From: Dysgonomonas mossii
GTDB taxonomy: Bacteria > Bacteroidota > Bacteroidia > Bacteroidales > Dysgonomonadaceae
NCBI RefSeq assembly: GCF_004569505.1
Contig: NZ_SPPK01000002.1
Span: 620,001 to 684,000 of the forward strand
DNA: 64,000 nucleotides
Reading direction: 5' to 3'
The position numbers and the translations under genes are program-made. The notes beneath the pieces are model-generated. The model did no database searches. It worked only from the letters and a program-made list of their open reading frames with translations, and was not told the DNA's origin. Within the stretch, counting starts at the first letter, position 1. Each line of letters starts with the position of its first letter. Of the stretch, positions 54,727 through 62,683 are shown piece by piece.

Positions 54727-55137
54727 ATGAAAAGATATTCACCATATATAAAAAAGTATATCAGGGAGATAACTGAAGCCGGATATACTGTCAACGATAG
54801 TGGGAGTCATATATCAAAATGCATTGGTTGCTACGAAATATTAATTACAGATCTCACTGTTAAAAGCTTATTTACAAAGATAAAAAAGGTTCTTGTTTGG
54901 ATAAAGAACAAGGAAACAAGAGTCATAGAGATAGAGAAGCTATATAAGCATGAGCTTCTGCCACTTCCTTTTCATAAAATAGATAGTTTTGTTCAAAATG
55001 CGATCGCTGACCTTGGTGTAGAGGATACAGATGTTCGCACAGTGAAAGAACAGAAGGTGGTTCGTGATTTGGATTTGAATATTCCTATCCCTAAGATTAA
55101 TGTCAGGGAAATTCCTGTTCGAGATATAAGAGTCTGA
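54727..55137 (+). CDS. Small basic protein of unknown function
   Basis: A 136-residue protein, very rich in Lys, Arg, Ile and Val. It has one Cys pair (CIGCYE near 32-37) and a C-terminus of repeated short I/V-R-E/D strands (INVREIPVRDIRV). No signal peptide or known motif. It ends 11 bases before a strong terminator, which supports its reality as the last gene of a unit with 54202-54675. Confidence 0.5.
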   Translation: MKRYSPYIKKYIREITEAGYTVNDSGSHISKCIGCYEILITDLTVKSLFTKIKKVLVWIKNKETRVIEIEKLYKHELLPLPFHKIDSFVQNAIADLGVEDTDVRTVKEQKVVRDLDLNIPIPKINVREIPVRDIRV

Positions 55138-55148
55138 GTATAATTTAT

Positions 55149-55178
55149 AAAACATCCTAATTTAGGATGTTTTTTTTA
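55149..55178 (+). terminator. Intrinsic terminator
   Basis: AAAACATCCTAA pairs with TTAGGATGTTTT and the T-run continues. It closes the two-gene unit before it. Confidence 0.88.
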
Positions 55179-55270
55179 TTTGTAAGGACTTTATATTTCC
55201 TTCTATATATTCTAATCAATATTCTCTCTTTATACTTAAATTTACACTCGAAAAATAATAAAGAAATAAA

Positions 55271-56296
55271 ATGAAGTATAGTTTCGCGAATGATTACTCT
55301 GAAGGATGCCACCCTTCTGTGTTAAATGCTCTTGTAGAAAGCAATCTCGTACAACAATCCGGGTATGGAGATGATGAATATACGCAGCGTGCAACTAAGA
55401 TGATTGCAGAATTAACACACAAACCGAATGTCGGAGTACATTTGATAGCTGGCGGAACTTTGGCAAATTTAGTCGTTTTATCTTCTATTCTGCGCCCTTT
55501 TGAGTCTGTTGTGGCTCCTACAACCGGGCATATTTATGTAAATGAAACTGGAGCAATAGAGGCAACCGGACATAAAGTAGAAGCTGCATCAACTGTCGAT
55601 GGAAAGTTGCGTCCACAGGATATTAAACCCTTCTTGAATAAGCTTCGCGGACATCATGTTGTTCGTACAAGAGCTGTTTATATCTCTAATTCTACCGAAT
55701 TGGGAACTATATATACAAAGCAAGAATTATCTGATCTTTATTCTTTCTGCAAAGAAAATGATTTGATTTTGTTTATGGATGGCGCTCGTTTGCCTATGGC
55801 TTTGGCTGCTGAATCTAACGATATGACTTTAGCTGATATTGCAGCTTTCACTGATGTATTTTATATTGGTGGTACAAAATGTGGAGCTCTGTTAGGAGAG
55901 GCAGTTGTTATAACAAACCCTGAGTTGGACAAAGATTTCAAATATCACCTTAAGCAGCGAGGTGCTCTTACTGCAAAGGGTAGGGTGATGGGTGTGCAAT
56001 TTGATCAACTACTCCAAGGTAACCTGATCTTTGATTTAGCAGCCCACGCAAATAAAATGGCTGCGAAAATGGCTACTGCATTCAAGGCTTTAGACTATAC
56101 TATGCTGATAGACTCTGATACCAACCAAATATTCCCAATCTTAACGAATGAAATGATAAGTCGTCTGCAAAAAGACTATTCTTTTCTTACATGGAGTGTT
56201 GTTGATGATAATCATTCTGCAATGAGATTTATTACTTCCTGGGCTACTCCTGAGTTTATTGTAGATGAGTTTATCGAAGATCTGAAGAAGTTATAA
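55271..56296 (+). CDS. Threonine aldolase/beta-eliminating lyase family enzyme
   Basis: A 341-residue fold-type I PLP enzyme. The start YSFANDYSEGCHPSVL and SGYGDDEYTQRA match the low-specificity threonine aldolase group. GGTLANLVVLSSIL (61-74), Asp170 in FMDGARLPMAL and the PLP Lys203 in IGGTKCGALLGE are in place. The usual reaction would be cleavage of L-threonine or allo-threonine to glycine and acetaldehyde, though beta-elimination on other amino acids is possible. Convergent with the M23 gene, 10 bases between. Confidence 0.87.
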   Translation: MKYSFANDYSEGCHPSVLNALVESNLVQQSGYGDDEYTQRATKMIAELTHKPNVGVHLIAGGTLANLVVLSSILRPFESVVAPTTGHIYVNETGAIEATGHKVEAASTVDGKLRPQDIKPFLNKLRGHHVVRTRAVYISNSTELGTIYTKQELSDLYSFCKENDLILFMDGARLPMALAAESNDMTLADIAAFTDVFYIGGTKCGALLGEAVVITNPELDKDFKYHLKQRGALTAKGRVMGVQFDQLLQGNLIFDLAAHANKMAAKMATAFKALDYTMLIDSDTNQIFPILTNEMISRLQKDYSFLTWSVVDDNHSAMRFITSWATPEFIVDEFIEDLKKL

Positions 56297-56306
56297 ACAA
56301 CAATTT

Positions 56307-57992
56307 CTAATACTTAAATTCATACCGGTACGTTGAAGTGTTTCCGCACTTATCCGTTGCTGTGAATACTAATTTTTGCATTTGTCCCTTTTTCAGTCGC
56401 GAAGAATCGAATTTATAAGAATAGATCGGAGATTTTACATCGTTTTCGAACAATACGAATGCGCCGTTGATTGTGCCTTTGTATGAAGCTATACCGCTGA
56501 GATTGTCCGATAATTTGATTCTTATTGTAGCATGTCTTGCCCATCTTTCGGGTTGAATGGGTGTGATTGTCGGAGCTTTGGTGTCGGCGTTAATGGTGTA
56601 TGTGTTTCCAAGTTCTCTTATTCGTCCAATGATTTTTCCTTCTTTATATGTTCCTCCTATCCAGACTTCATTATTCCCCTTGAGGCGTACAATGCCATAT
56701 TGTGATTTATTGGATAAGGTGTCTTTCTTTAATTTTATTGTAATGTTGCAATAATCTTGCAAGGGAACATGTGTGTCATTTACTTTGTGTAAGTCAGCAA
56801 GATGTTTCGCTGATGGAATTTTTTTTAGCATAAAACACAGGTCATCATAGAGGTATTCTTTAGGAATGGTGATGCTGAATGATTCTGTTGAATAGTTATT
56901 ATCCTGGTTCCATACCATTCGTTGTGTGCAAGTTCTCTTCTGAGGGATCGTTTGCTCCCTCCCTTTTACGCTGAACGAATAGTTTGTTTGATTCCCATAC
57001 ATATCTTCAAGTTCGTAGCGAAGATTGTATACTCGCTCTTCTTTTATATCAATATGCCCATTATTTACCGATTTATAAAAAGGGAGTTTATTGCCCGGTT
57101 CAATGTAAGATTTTTGATAGAAAATTCTCCTTCGGCTCCAATAATCGAAGTCTGTCATACTATTAATCATCCGGGTTTGCTTAAAATCGACATGAGATAA
57201 ATTAGAAGAAAATATTTCTTTGTCGTCACAAAACAGTCTAACTTTTTTTACGCCATATATATTTGGAGTACCATCCATTCTGTCATTCGCATAAACTCCA
57301 AATCCAATTTTCCCCCATACTTCTGCTGTGTCTTTTAATGTGGCGTAAGCTCCATTCTTTAGCATAGAAATATTTCTGTGGTAAGGATGACGGCTAAAAT
57401 CTACTGCACCTTTTTCATTTATAGGATATATAGCTATTCCTTTTATTTTAGGCGCTTGTGTGTCTGTTATAGCATCTTTGTAATACTCCAAAGGGTCGAT
57501 AGCTATTTGATTCGCAGTGTTTCTTATTTCAAAGTGTACGTGTGGTCCTCCTGACGATCCTGTATTTCCGCTATAGGCAACAAGCTCACCTTTTTTTACC
57601 GGTATTTCTTCTTTTCCTAATGTGATGTCTATGTGGAAGCTTTCACGCTCATATTGTTTGTCTTTTATGTATTTTGATATCTTGGGTGCAAACTTATTGA
57701 GGTGTCCATATACGCTTGTTTGTCCGGTGGAAGGATAGTCTATATAGAGTGCAAGTCCATAGCCCGATGCCGAAATAGAAATACGGGATACATATCCGTC
57801 CTCCATAGCATACACAGGTTTGTTTACGACTCTTTCTGTTTTTAGATCAATACCGGAATGAAAATGGTTTGGTCTGAGTTCTCCGAAGTTAGCACTGAGA
57901 ATTAGCGGTATATCAAGTGGAGACCTGTAGGTGTTTTGCGCTACAGAGCTAAATGCATATATAAGGGATAAAAATATTAAAATTTTCTTCAT
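56307..57992 (-). CDS. M23 family metallopeptidase, exported
   Basis: A 561-residue protein with a signal peptide (about 1-19, SVAQ). The LytM/M23 domain is at the N-terminal end of the mature protein, unlike the common C-terminal position: His45 and Asp49 in HFHSGIDLKT, and the HxH motif His151/His153 in GGPHVHFEIRN. After residue 170 come beta-rich domains (Ig-like by eye, with LSDNLSGIASYKG near 490). It probably trims peptidoglycan cross-links in the periplasm or acts as a binding/activator protein. Confidence 0.88.
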   Translation of the reverse strand: MKKILIFLSLIYAFSSVAQNTYRSPLDIPLILSANFGELRPNHFHSGIDLKTERVVNKPVYAMEDGYVSRISISASGYGLALYIDYPSTGQTSVYGHLNKFAPKISKYIKDKQYERESFHIDITLGKEEIPVKKGELVAYSGNTGSSGGPHVHFEIRNTANQIAIDPLEYYKDAITDTQAPKIKGIAIYPINEKGAVDFSRHPYHRNISMLKNGAYATLKDTAEVWGKIGFGVYANDRMDGTPNIYGVKKVRLFCDDKEIFSSNLSHVDFKQTRMINSMTDFDYWSRRRIFYQKSYIEPGNKLPFYKSVNNGHIDIKEERVYNLRYELEDMYGNQTNYSFSVKGREQTIPQKRTCTQRMVWNQDNNYSTESFSITIPKEYLYDDLCFMLKKIPSAKHLADLHKVNDTHVPLQDYCNITIKLKKDTLSNKSQYGIVRLKGNNEVWIGGTYKEGKIIGRIRELGNTYTINADTKAPTITPIQPERWARHATIRIKLSDNLSGIASYKGTINGAFVLFENDVKSPIYSYKFDSSRLKKGQMQKLVFTATDKCGNTSTYRYEFKY

Positions 57993-58156
57993 GTGTTTTG
58001 TATAAATTCATTACAAAAATAGGAGAATATAGAGACCTTCACAAGTTTTTGTTTGTTAATGGATATTCTTCACTATTTCTTGATCAAATAATGTTGTTGA
58101 CTATCAGGAGTCTATCGTTTTGTGTGAAATATTTTAGAAAAAAATAGCCGCAAATA

Positions 58157-58187
58157 TTTGCACATAACCAAAAATGCCTTACCTTTG
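58157..58187 (+). promoter_or_regulatory. Promoter of tRNA-Glu and rpsT
   Basis: TTTG (58157-58160), exactly 19 bases, TACCTTTG (58180-58187). RNA would begin near 58195, about 45 bases before the tRNA. Confidence 0.78.
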
Positions 58188-58239
58188 CATCCGCAATCAA
58201 GGGAGAATGATACTGCAAAACAGAGAAGCTCCACAGGAT

Positions 58240-58311
58240 GGCCCATTCGTCTATCGGTTAGGACGCAAGATTTTCATTCTTGAAAGAGGGGTTCGACTCC
58301 CCTATGGGCTA
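58240..58311 (+). tRNA. tRNA-Glu (TTC anticodon)
   Basis: A full cloverleaf fits: acceptor arm GGCCCAT with ATGGGCT (the first pair is G-U), anticodon stem CAAGA/TCTTG with loop TTTTCAT and anticodon TTC, T arm AGGGG/CCCCT with TTCGACT, and A as discriminator. The CCA end is not encoded. It shares a promoter with rpsT 40 bases downstream. Confidence 0.95.
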
Positions 58312-58351
58312 CTTAATAAGAAATAAAATAACAATATAAGGATTAGTCGAT

Positions 58352-58603
58352 ATGGCAAATCATAAATCAGCAGAAAAAAGAATCAGACAAGCAGAAACAA
58401 GACGCTTGAGAAACAGATATGTAGCTAGAACAACTCGTAATGCAGTTCGTAAATTTCGTTTACTGACTGATAAAGAAGAGGCTCAAAAGCAATATCCTTC
58501 AGTTTGCTCTATGCTTGACAGACTAGCTAAGAAAAATGTGATTCACAAGAATAAAGCAGGAAACTTGAAGTCAAAATTAGCTGCTCACGTTCATTCTCTG
58601 TAA
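58352..58603 (+). CDS. rpsT: 30S ribosomal protein S20
   Basis: An 83-residue basic helical protein that binds 16S rRNA early in small-subunit assembly. It begins [22 protein letters not shown], close to the S20 consensus, and has the usual [17 protein letters not shown] end. It follows tRNA-Glu and is followed by two tandem hairpins, so it forms a short tRNA-mRNA unit. Confidence 0.97.
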   Translation: MANHKSAEKRIRQAETRRLRNRYVARTTRNAVRKFRLLTDKEEAQKQYPSVCSMLDRLAKKNVIHKNKAGNLKSKLAAHVHSL

Positions 58604-58630
58604 ATAATACTAATATTCTATTATAGATAG

Positions 58631-58702
58631 AGGCTAGACTTTTAATAGGTTTAGCCTTTATTAATTTATAAAAACTTCTATACGTTGGATATAGAAGTTT
58701 TT
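58631..58702 (+). terminator. Two tandem terminators after rpsT
   Basis: AGGCTAGACT (58631-58640) pairs with GGTTTAGCCT (about 58648-58657, two G-U pairs), then AAAACTTCTATA (58671-58682) pairs perfectly with TATAGAAGTTTT (58690-58701) and a T-run. The double stop fits a highly expressed ribosomal gene. The rest of the 58604-58912 gap holds a possible Hsp20 promoter (TTTG near 58806 and TACTTTTTG near 58830). Confidence 0.8.
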
Positions 58703-58896
58703 CTTGTGTATGACATAATGTCTTGTTTATTCCTTTCGTTTGTTTTAATATTATGTTTTGATTGTTAGGTATTTATTTTGTTTTTGTTCGGTTTTTATAT
58801 TTGTTTTTGTGACATAATTGCAGTATGGCCTACTTTTTGCATCTATATTTATAGATAAAATTAGATTCTGTAATAACAGATAAAAATTAATTTAAT

Positions 58897-58904
58897 AAAG
58901 GAGG
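58897..58904 (+). promoter_or_regulatory. Strong Shine-Dalgarno site of the Hsp20 gene
   Basis: AAAGGAGG, 8 bases before the ATG at 58913, is a full match to the anti-Shine-Dalgarno sequence. Other genes in this window mostly lack such a site. Confidence 0.75.
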
Positions 58905-58912
58905 ATACAGCA

Positions 58913-59350
58913 ATGAAAAATCAATTAATTAGAAAGTTTGACAGAAGTGGCAGCTTTTTCCCTACATTCTTTAGCAATTATTTGAATGATGATTTGTTCA
59001 GCTTTGTTGAAGGAAATCTTCCGGCAACAAATATAACTGAAAACGACAAATCATTCAATATTGAATTGTCTATACCTGGATTTAAGAAAGAGGATGTAAG
59101 GATAGAGATAGAAAAGGGTGTTCTTAAAATTTCGGCGCAGAGTGAAACTCAGAGTGAAGAAAAGGATGAAAACGAGAAAGTTTTACGTCAAGAGTTCAGA
59201 GCCTCTTCATTCTCACGTAGTTTTGCAATACCTGAGAACGTTGATGCAGAAAGTATTGAAGCTTCACAAAAAGACGGAGTTTTGCAAATCACTTTACCGA
59301 AGTTGAATAAGGCACTAGAAGATAAGGTGAAAAAGATCGAAATTAGATAA
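58913..59350 (+). CDS. Hsp20/alpha-crystallin small heat-shock protein
   Basis: A 145-residue holdase chaperone. The alpha-crystallin domain spans about 37-130: NITENDKSFNIELSIPGFKKEDVRI is broken by a turn in the usual place, then the ISAQSETQSEEKDENEK loop, FRASSFSRSFAIPENVD and DGVLQITLPKLN, which ends in the L-x-I/L-x-L-P pattern. It keeps unfolding proteins soluble. It has an unusually good ribosome-binding site, fitting rapid translation under stress, and is followed by a terminator. Confidence 0.95.
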   Translation: MKNQLIRKFDRSGSFFPTFFSNYLNDDLFSFVEGNLPATNITENDKSFNIELSIPGFKKEDVRIEIEKGVLKISAQSETQSEEKDENEKVLRQEFRASSFSRSFAIPENVDAESIEASQKDGVLQITLPKLNKALEDKVKKIEIR

Positions 59351-59376
59351 CTTCGTTTTATCGAAGGGTTTTAATG

Positions 59377-59408
59377 AAAGAGGTTGCCAAACTTGGCAAC
59401 CTCTTTTT
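59377..59408. terminator. Bidirectional terminator between Hsp20 and sucD
   Basis: AAAGAGGTTGCCAA (59377-59390) pairs with TTGGCAACCTCTTT (59393-59406) and T-runs lie on both strands. Confidence 0.9.
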
Positions 59409-59428
59409 GTTTTATCTTCTTATTTTCT

Positions 59429-60301
59429 TTACTTCTTCAACTTTTCTTTTAATATATTCGGTATTTCTGAAGGTTCTTTAGCGACTTGGACACCCGCAGC
59501 CTCTAATGCTGCAATTTTCTCGGCAGCAGTGCCCGATCCACTCGATATAATAGCTCCCGCATGTCCCATTTGTTTTCCCGGAGGAGCCGATTGCCCGGCA
59601 ATAAAGCCAACTACGGGTTTTGTTACATGCTTCTTTATATACTCTGCGGCTTGTTCTTCTGCGTTCCCGCCAATCTCTCCAATCATAACAATGGCATCTG
59701 TGTCCGGATCGTTTTGGAGCATCTCCAGTAATTCCCGGAAGTATAATCCTACAACAGGGTCTCCTCCCATTCCTATTGCTGAAGATTGTCCCATACCATT
59801 TGCAGTTAAATGATATACAACTTCATAAGTTAGAGTTCCACTACGGCTGATAACTCCGATATTCCCTTTCTTAAATATCTGTCCGGGTAATATTCCCACC
59901 AAGCTTTTTTCAGGAGACATTAGTCCTGGGCAATTAGGGCCAATAAGCATAGCTCCTTTCATTTGTACAAAACGGTGTGCTTTGACTACATCTAATGTAG
60001 GGACACCTTCGGATATACAGATAATCAGTCCGATGCCTGCATCAGCCGCCTCCATAATAGCATCAGCGGCGAAGCGTGCCGGAACGAATATAATAGATGT
60101 ATTTGCTTGTGTTGCTTTTACAGCATCGGCGACAGTATTGAATACAGGAACGCCAAGGATATCGGTTCCTCCTTTTCCCGGAGTAGTTCCGCCTACAACT
60201 TTAGTTCCGTATTCTAGCATCTTTTTTGTATGGAAACTACCGTCTCTCCCGGTAATTCCTTGTACGATCAATCGTGTTGATTCATTTATAAGTATACTCA
60301 T
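59429..60301 (-). CDS. sucD: Succinyl-CoA synthetase alpha subunit
   Basis: A 290-residue subunit carrying the phospho-histidine: His247 in [10 protein letters not shown]. The CoA-binding Rossmann domain begins [19 protein letters not shown], and [13 protein letters not shown] and [12 protein letters not shown] are typical. With SucC it makes succinyl-CoA from succinate using ATP or GTP; in a propionate former it supplies the substrate of MutAB or recovers ATP. It lies 46 bases after sucC in one operon. Confidence 0.97.
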   Translation of the reverse strand: MSILINESTRLIVQGITGRDGSFHTKKMLEYGTKVVGGTTPGKGGTDILGVPVFNTVADAVKATQANTSIIFVPARFAADAIMEAADAGIGLIICISEGVPTLDVVKAHRFVQMKGAMLIGPNCPGLMSPEKSLVGILPGQIFKKGNIGVISRSGTLTYEVVYHLTANGMGQSSAIGMGGDPVVGLYFRELLEMLQNDPDTDAIVMIGEIGGNAEEQAAEYIKKHVTKPVVGFIAGQSAPPGKQMGHAGAIISSGSGTAAEKIAALEAAGVQVAKEPSEIPNILKEKLKK

Positions 60302-60347
60302 AGTTTTCTTTTTTAGCTTTGATCATTACTTAATATCAGCAATCAGC

Positions 60348-61484
60348 TTATTCTTTGGAGGCTGCCACTGCCATTCGGGTGGCTTCGCCCATTGTTTCTG
60401 CAACCTTAAATCGAGTTCCGATCAACATTTCTCTTCCCTCTTTTTCATTTGTGCCTGTAAGGCGTACAATCACAGGAATATCTGTTTTTAGTTGCTCAAA
60501 GGCAGAAAGTAAACCCGACGCAACATCATCACAGCGAGTTATACCACCAAATATATTAATCAACACAACTTTTACTTTTGGATCTTTCAATAACAGAGTC
60601 ATAGCATCTATTACCTTGTTGGGGTTGGAGCTTCCTCCAATATCAAGAAAGTTCGCAGGTGCACCGCCATATAGTTTTATCATATCCATTGTAGCCATCG
60701 CCAGTCCGGCTCCGTTTACCATGCAACCGATCTCTCCATCGAGTCTTACAAAGCTGAATCCTTTCTCTTTGGCCGCAGTTTCTACTTTCTCATCTTCCGT
60801 AGGTTCAAAAAGGCTTAATATTTCTGGCTGACGGTATAAGGCGTTATCGTCGAATGTCATTTTTGCATCCACAGCCAGTAGTTTTCCATCTTTGGTGGTA
60901 ACCAGCGGATTAATTTCAGCTAATGATGCATCTTTATCTATGAATAATCTATATAGCTTCTGTAATATAGAAGCCATTTGATTTACTTGATTTAGGTCTT
61001 GAAATAAGACAAAGGCAAATTTGCGGGCAAGATAGTCGGGCAGCCCAACCAACGGGTCTATCGCAAATTTATAAATTTTCTCAGGCGTCTTCTCTGCTAC
61101 TTCTTCAATGTCTACTCCACCTTCGGCACACATCATTAGTATAACGGATTTTGTATTCCGGTCTATTATAAAACTCATATAATATTCCGACGCTATATCT
61201 ACTGCCTCAGTTACGATGACTTTTGTGACGGGATAACCTTTAATGGTTAGTCCAAGAATATTCTTTGCGTGATCTTTGGCTTCTTCTTTGCTTTTTGCGA
61301 GTTTTACTCCTCCGGCTTTGCCCCGACCTCCGGTTAATACTTGTGCTTTTATTACTACGCATTCCTTGTCCAACTCTTCGTATGCAACTGCTGCCTCTCC
61401 AGGCTCATAGCATAGTATTTGTTCTTTAACAGGGATACCGTAGGATGAGAATAAATCTTTAGCTTGGTATTCGTGTATCTTCAT
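60348..61484 (-). CDS. sucC: Succinyl-CoA synthetase beta subunit
   Basis: A 378-residue subunit with the ATP-grasp domain at about 1-230 (MKIHEYQAKDLFSSYGIPV, KAQVLTGGRGKAGGVKLA broken in the usual loop, EINPLV near 197-202) and the C-terminal flavodoxin-like ligase domain (GLAMATMDMIKLYGG, LDIGGSSNPNKV, INIFGGITRCDDVA). It is first in the sucCD operon and is read leftward. Length and motifs are normal. Confidence 0.97.
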   Translation of the reverse strand: MKIHEYQAKDLFSSYGIPVKEQILCYEPGEAAVAYEELDKECVVIKAQVLTGGRGKAGGVKLAKSKEEAKDHAKNILGLTIKGYPVTKVIVTEAVDIASEYYMSFIIDRNTKSVILMMCAEGGVDIEEVAEKTPEKIYKFAIDPLVGLPDYLARKFAFVLFQDLNQVNQMASILQKLYRLFIDKDASLAEINPLVTTKDGKLLAVDAKMTFDDNALYRQPEILSLFEPTEDEKVETAAKEKGFSFVRLDGEIGCMVNGAGLAMATMDMIKLYGGAPANFLDIGGSSNPNKVIDAMTLLLKDPKVKVVLINIFGGITRCDDVASGLLSAFEQLKTDIPVIVRLTGTNEKEGREMLIGTRFKVAETMGEATRMAVAASKE

Positions 61485-61669
61485 TGGTATAATTTTTTAG
61501 TGTTCACTACTACAAACTACAAAATCTAAAATTAGCAGGAAGTTTTGATAAATGATATATGTTTTCTACTTTTTATAGGGGTATGAACTATAGAAAATAT
61601 TTATAAGTATTTGTTTTTCTCGCGATAAGAACCGAATATAGGCTTTTATTGAAGAACAATTGTTATAAT

Positions 61670-61712
61670 AAGATAAGGACATATTCTGTCTTCCAAAATA
61701 TGTCCTTATCTT
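61670..61712 (-). terminator. Terminator of the ECF sigma factor gene
   Basis: AAGATAAGGACATATT pairs perfectly with AATATGTCCTTATCTT (16 bp) over an 11-base loop. It lies just downstream of the leftward sigma gene and upstream of sucC. The rest of the 61485-61750 gap shows nothing else. Confidence 0.82.
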
Positions 61713-61750
61713 ATATTGATGCTGACTCAGGATGTGAACTGATAGTTTTA

Positions 61751-62257
61751 TTAATAGTCTTTGAGTAACTCTTGCAGCCTTTTTCTGGCAAAAAAGATAC
61801 GACTCTTTATTGTGCCTAATGGTAGATTCATCTTTTTAGCTATTTCTTCATATTTATAGCCCGATAGATGCATTGTAAAAGGAACCCGATGTTCTTCATT
61901 AAATGTATTCAATACCTTATATATTTCTATATATGAATAAGCATCTTCAGGAGAATCCGATGCTGAATTCTGAGCCAGATTTATCCAATATAAATTTTCA
62001 GTTTGATCAACGATAGTCTGGTTGCGAAGGGCTTGGCGATAATTATTCACAAAGATGTTGTGCATAATCGTGAAGACCCATCCTTTAAAGTTGATATTAT
62101 CGTAATATTTATCAAAGCTGCTCAATACTTTAAGGGTTGCTTCCTGAGTAAGGTCCTTTGCATCTTCTTTATCCGATGTTAATCTAAAAGCAAAGCTTAG
62201 CATGTTGCTTTGTAGACTTATCAAGCTCTTTTCCAATGCTTGTTTTTTAGCTTCCAT
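61751..62257 (-). CDS. ECF-type sigma factor
   Basis: A 168-residue sigma-70 family protein with region 2 (about 15-80; SFAFRLTSDKEDAKDLTQEA, then FKGWVFTIMHNIFVNNYR) and region 4 (about 110-165; GYKYEEIAKKMNLPLGTIKS and RIFFARKRLQELL). No anti-sigma gene lies next to it, so it may be one of the free-standing ECF factors common in Bacteroidota. A -7 element is seen upstream on the minus strand. Confidence 0.92.
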   Translation of the reverse strand: MEAKKQALEKSLISLQSNMLSFAFRLTSDKEDAKDLTQEATLKVLSSFDKYYDNINFKGWVFTIMHNIFVNNYRQALRNQTIVDQTENLYWINLAQNSASDSPEDAYSYIEIYKVLNTFNEEHRVPFTMHLSGYKYEEIAKKMNLPLGTIKSRIFFARKRLQELLKDY

Positions 62258-62323
62258 AATTTTATTCTTTTAATTATGAGGAGCTATTATAGTGCGTAAG
62301 TAACAACTTTGTGGTTGGTATAA

Positions 62324-62331
62324 CAAAGATA
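62324..62331 (-). promoter_or_regulatory. -7 element of the sigma factor gene
   Basis: On the minus strand this reads TATCTTTG, fitting TAnnTTTG, 66 bases before the start. No good -33 partner was seen. Confidence 0.5.
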
Positions 62332-62544
62332 TGAATATTATTGAAACAATTGCACTTGCAACTAATATTGTTAGGCTTATTTATTTTATATTATTTTAGG
62401 TCGTCTATATATCGTTGTTTTCGAGTTTGTTATTCGTTGCAAAGAGCTTATCTATTATCTATAGATTTATTCTATTTAGTTAGTGAAGATTTACTTGTGA
62501 TAAGTGTATAATATTTCTTATATTTTTCAAGAATAATAGATGAA

Positions 62545-62671
62545 TATATTGTTAATTAATTAGAAATCATGAACTTTTTCATTCTGCACATCGTTATAAG
62601 AATGTGTAGTTTGTAAAGTTTGTGTTAAGGTACAGGAAGTCTGCGATGTGATTTTGCGGGCTTCTTTTTTT
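62545..62671 (+). ncRNA. Candidate structured small RNA, copy B
   Basis: The second copy of the element at 45576-45697. GAACTTT (62571-62577) can pair with AAAGTTT (62615-62621), enclosing an 8-bp helix CTGCACAT/ATGTGTAG (62584-62591 with 62602-62609). The core GTAGTTTG, TAAAGTTTG and TGTTAAGG is shared. The terminator stem GAAGTCTGCGA (62636-62646) pairs with the TTTTGCGGGCTTC side (to 62663) and is followed by a T-run. The T-run is on the plus strand only, which sets the direction. No plus-strand gene follows; the next gene (nnr) is read the other way. It thus looks like an independent small RNA. Confidence 0.62.
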
Positions 62672-62683
62672 GTATTTCCTTCG

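Noticed and set aside
59982..60831. Open frames of about 160 codons on the plus strand across sucD and sucC
   Set aside because: Both are antisense to highly conserved sucCD; their Ser/Pro-rich products look like shadows of the opposite codon pattern.
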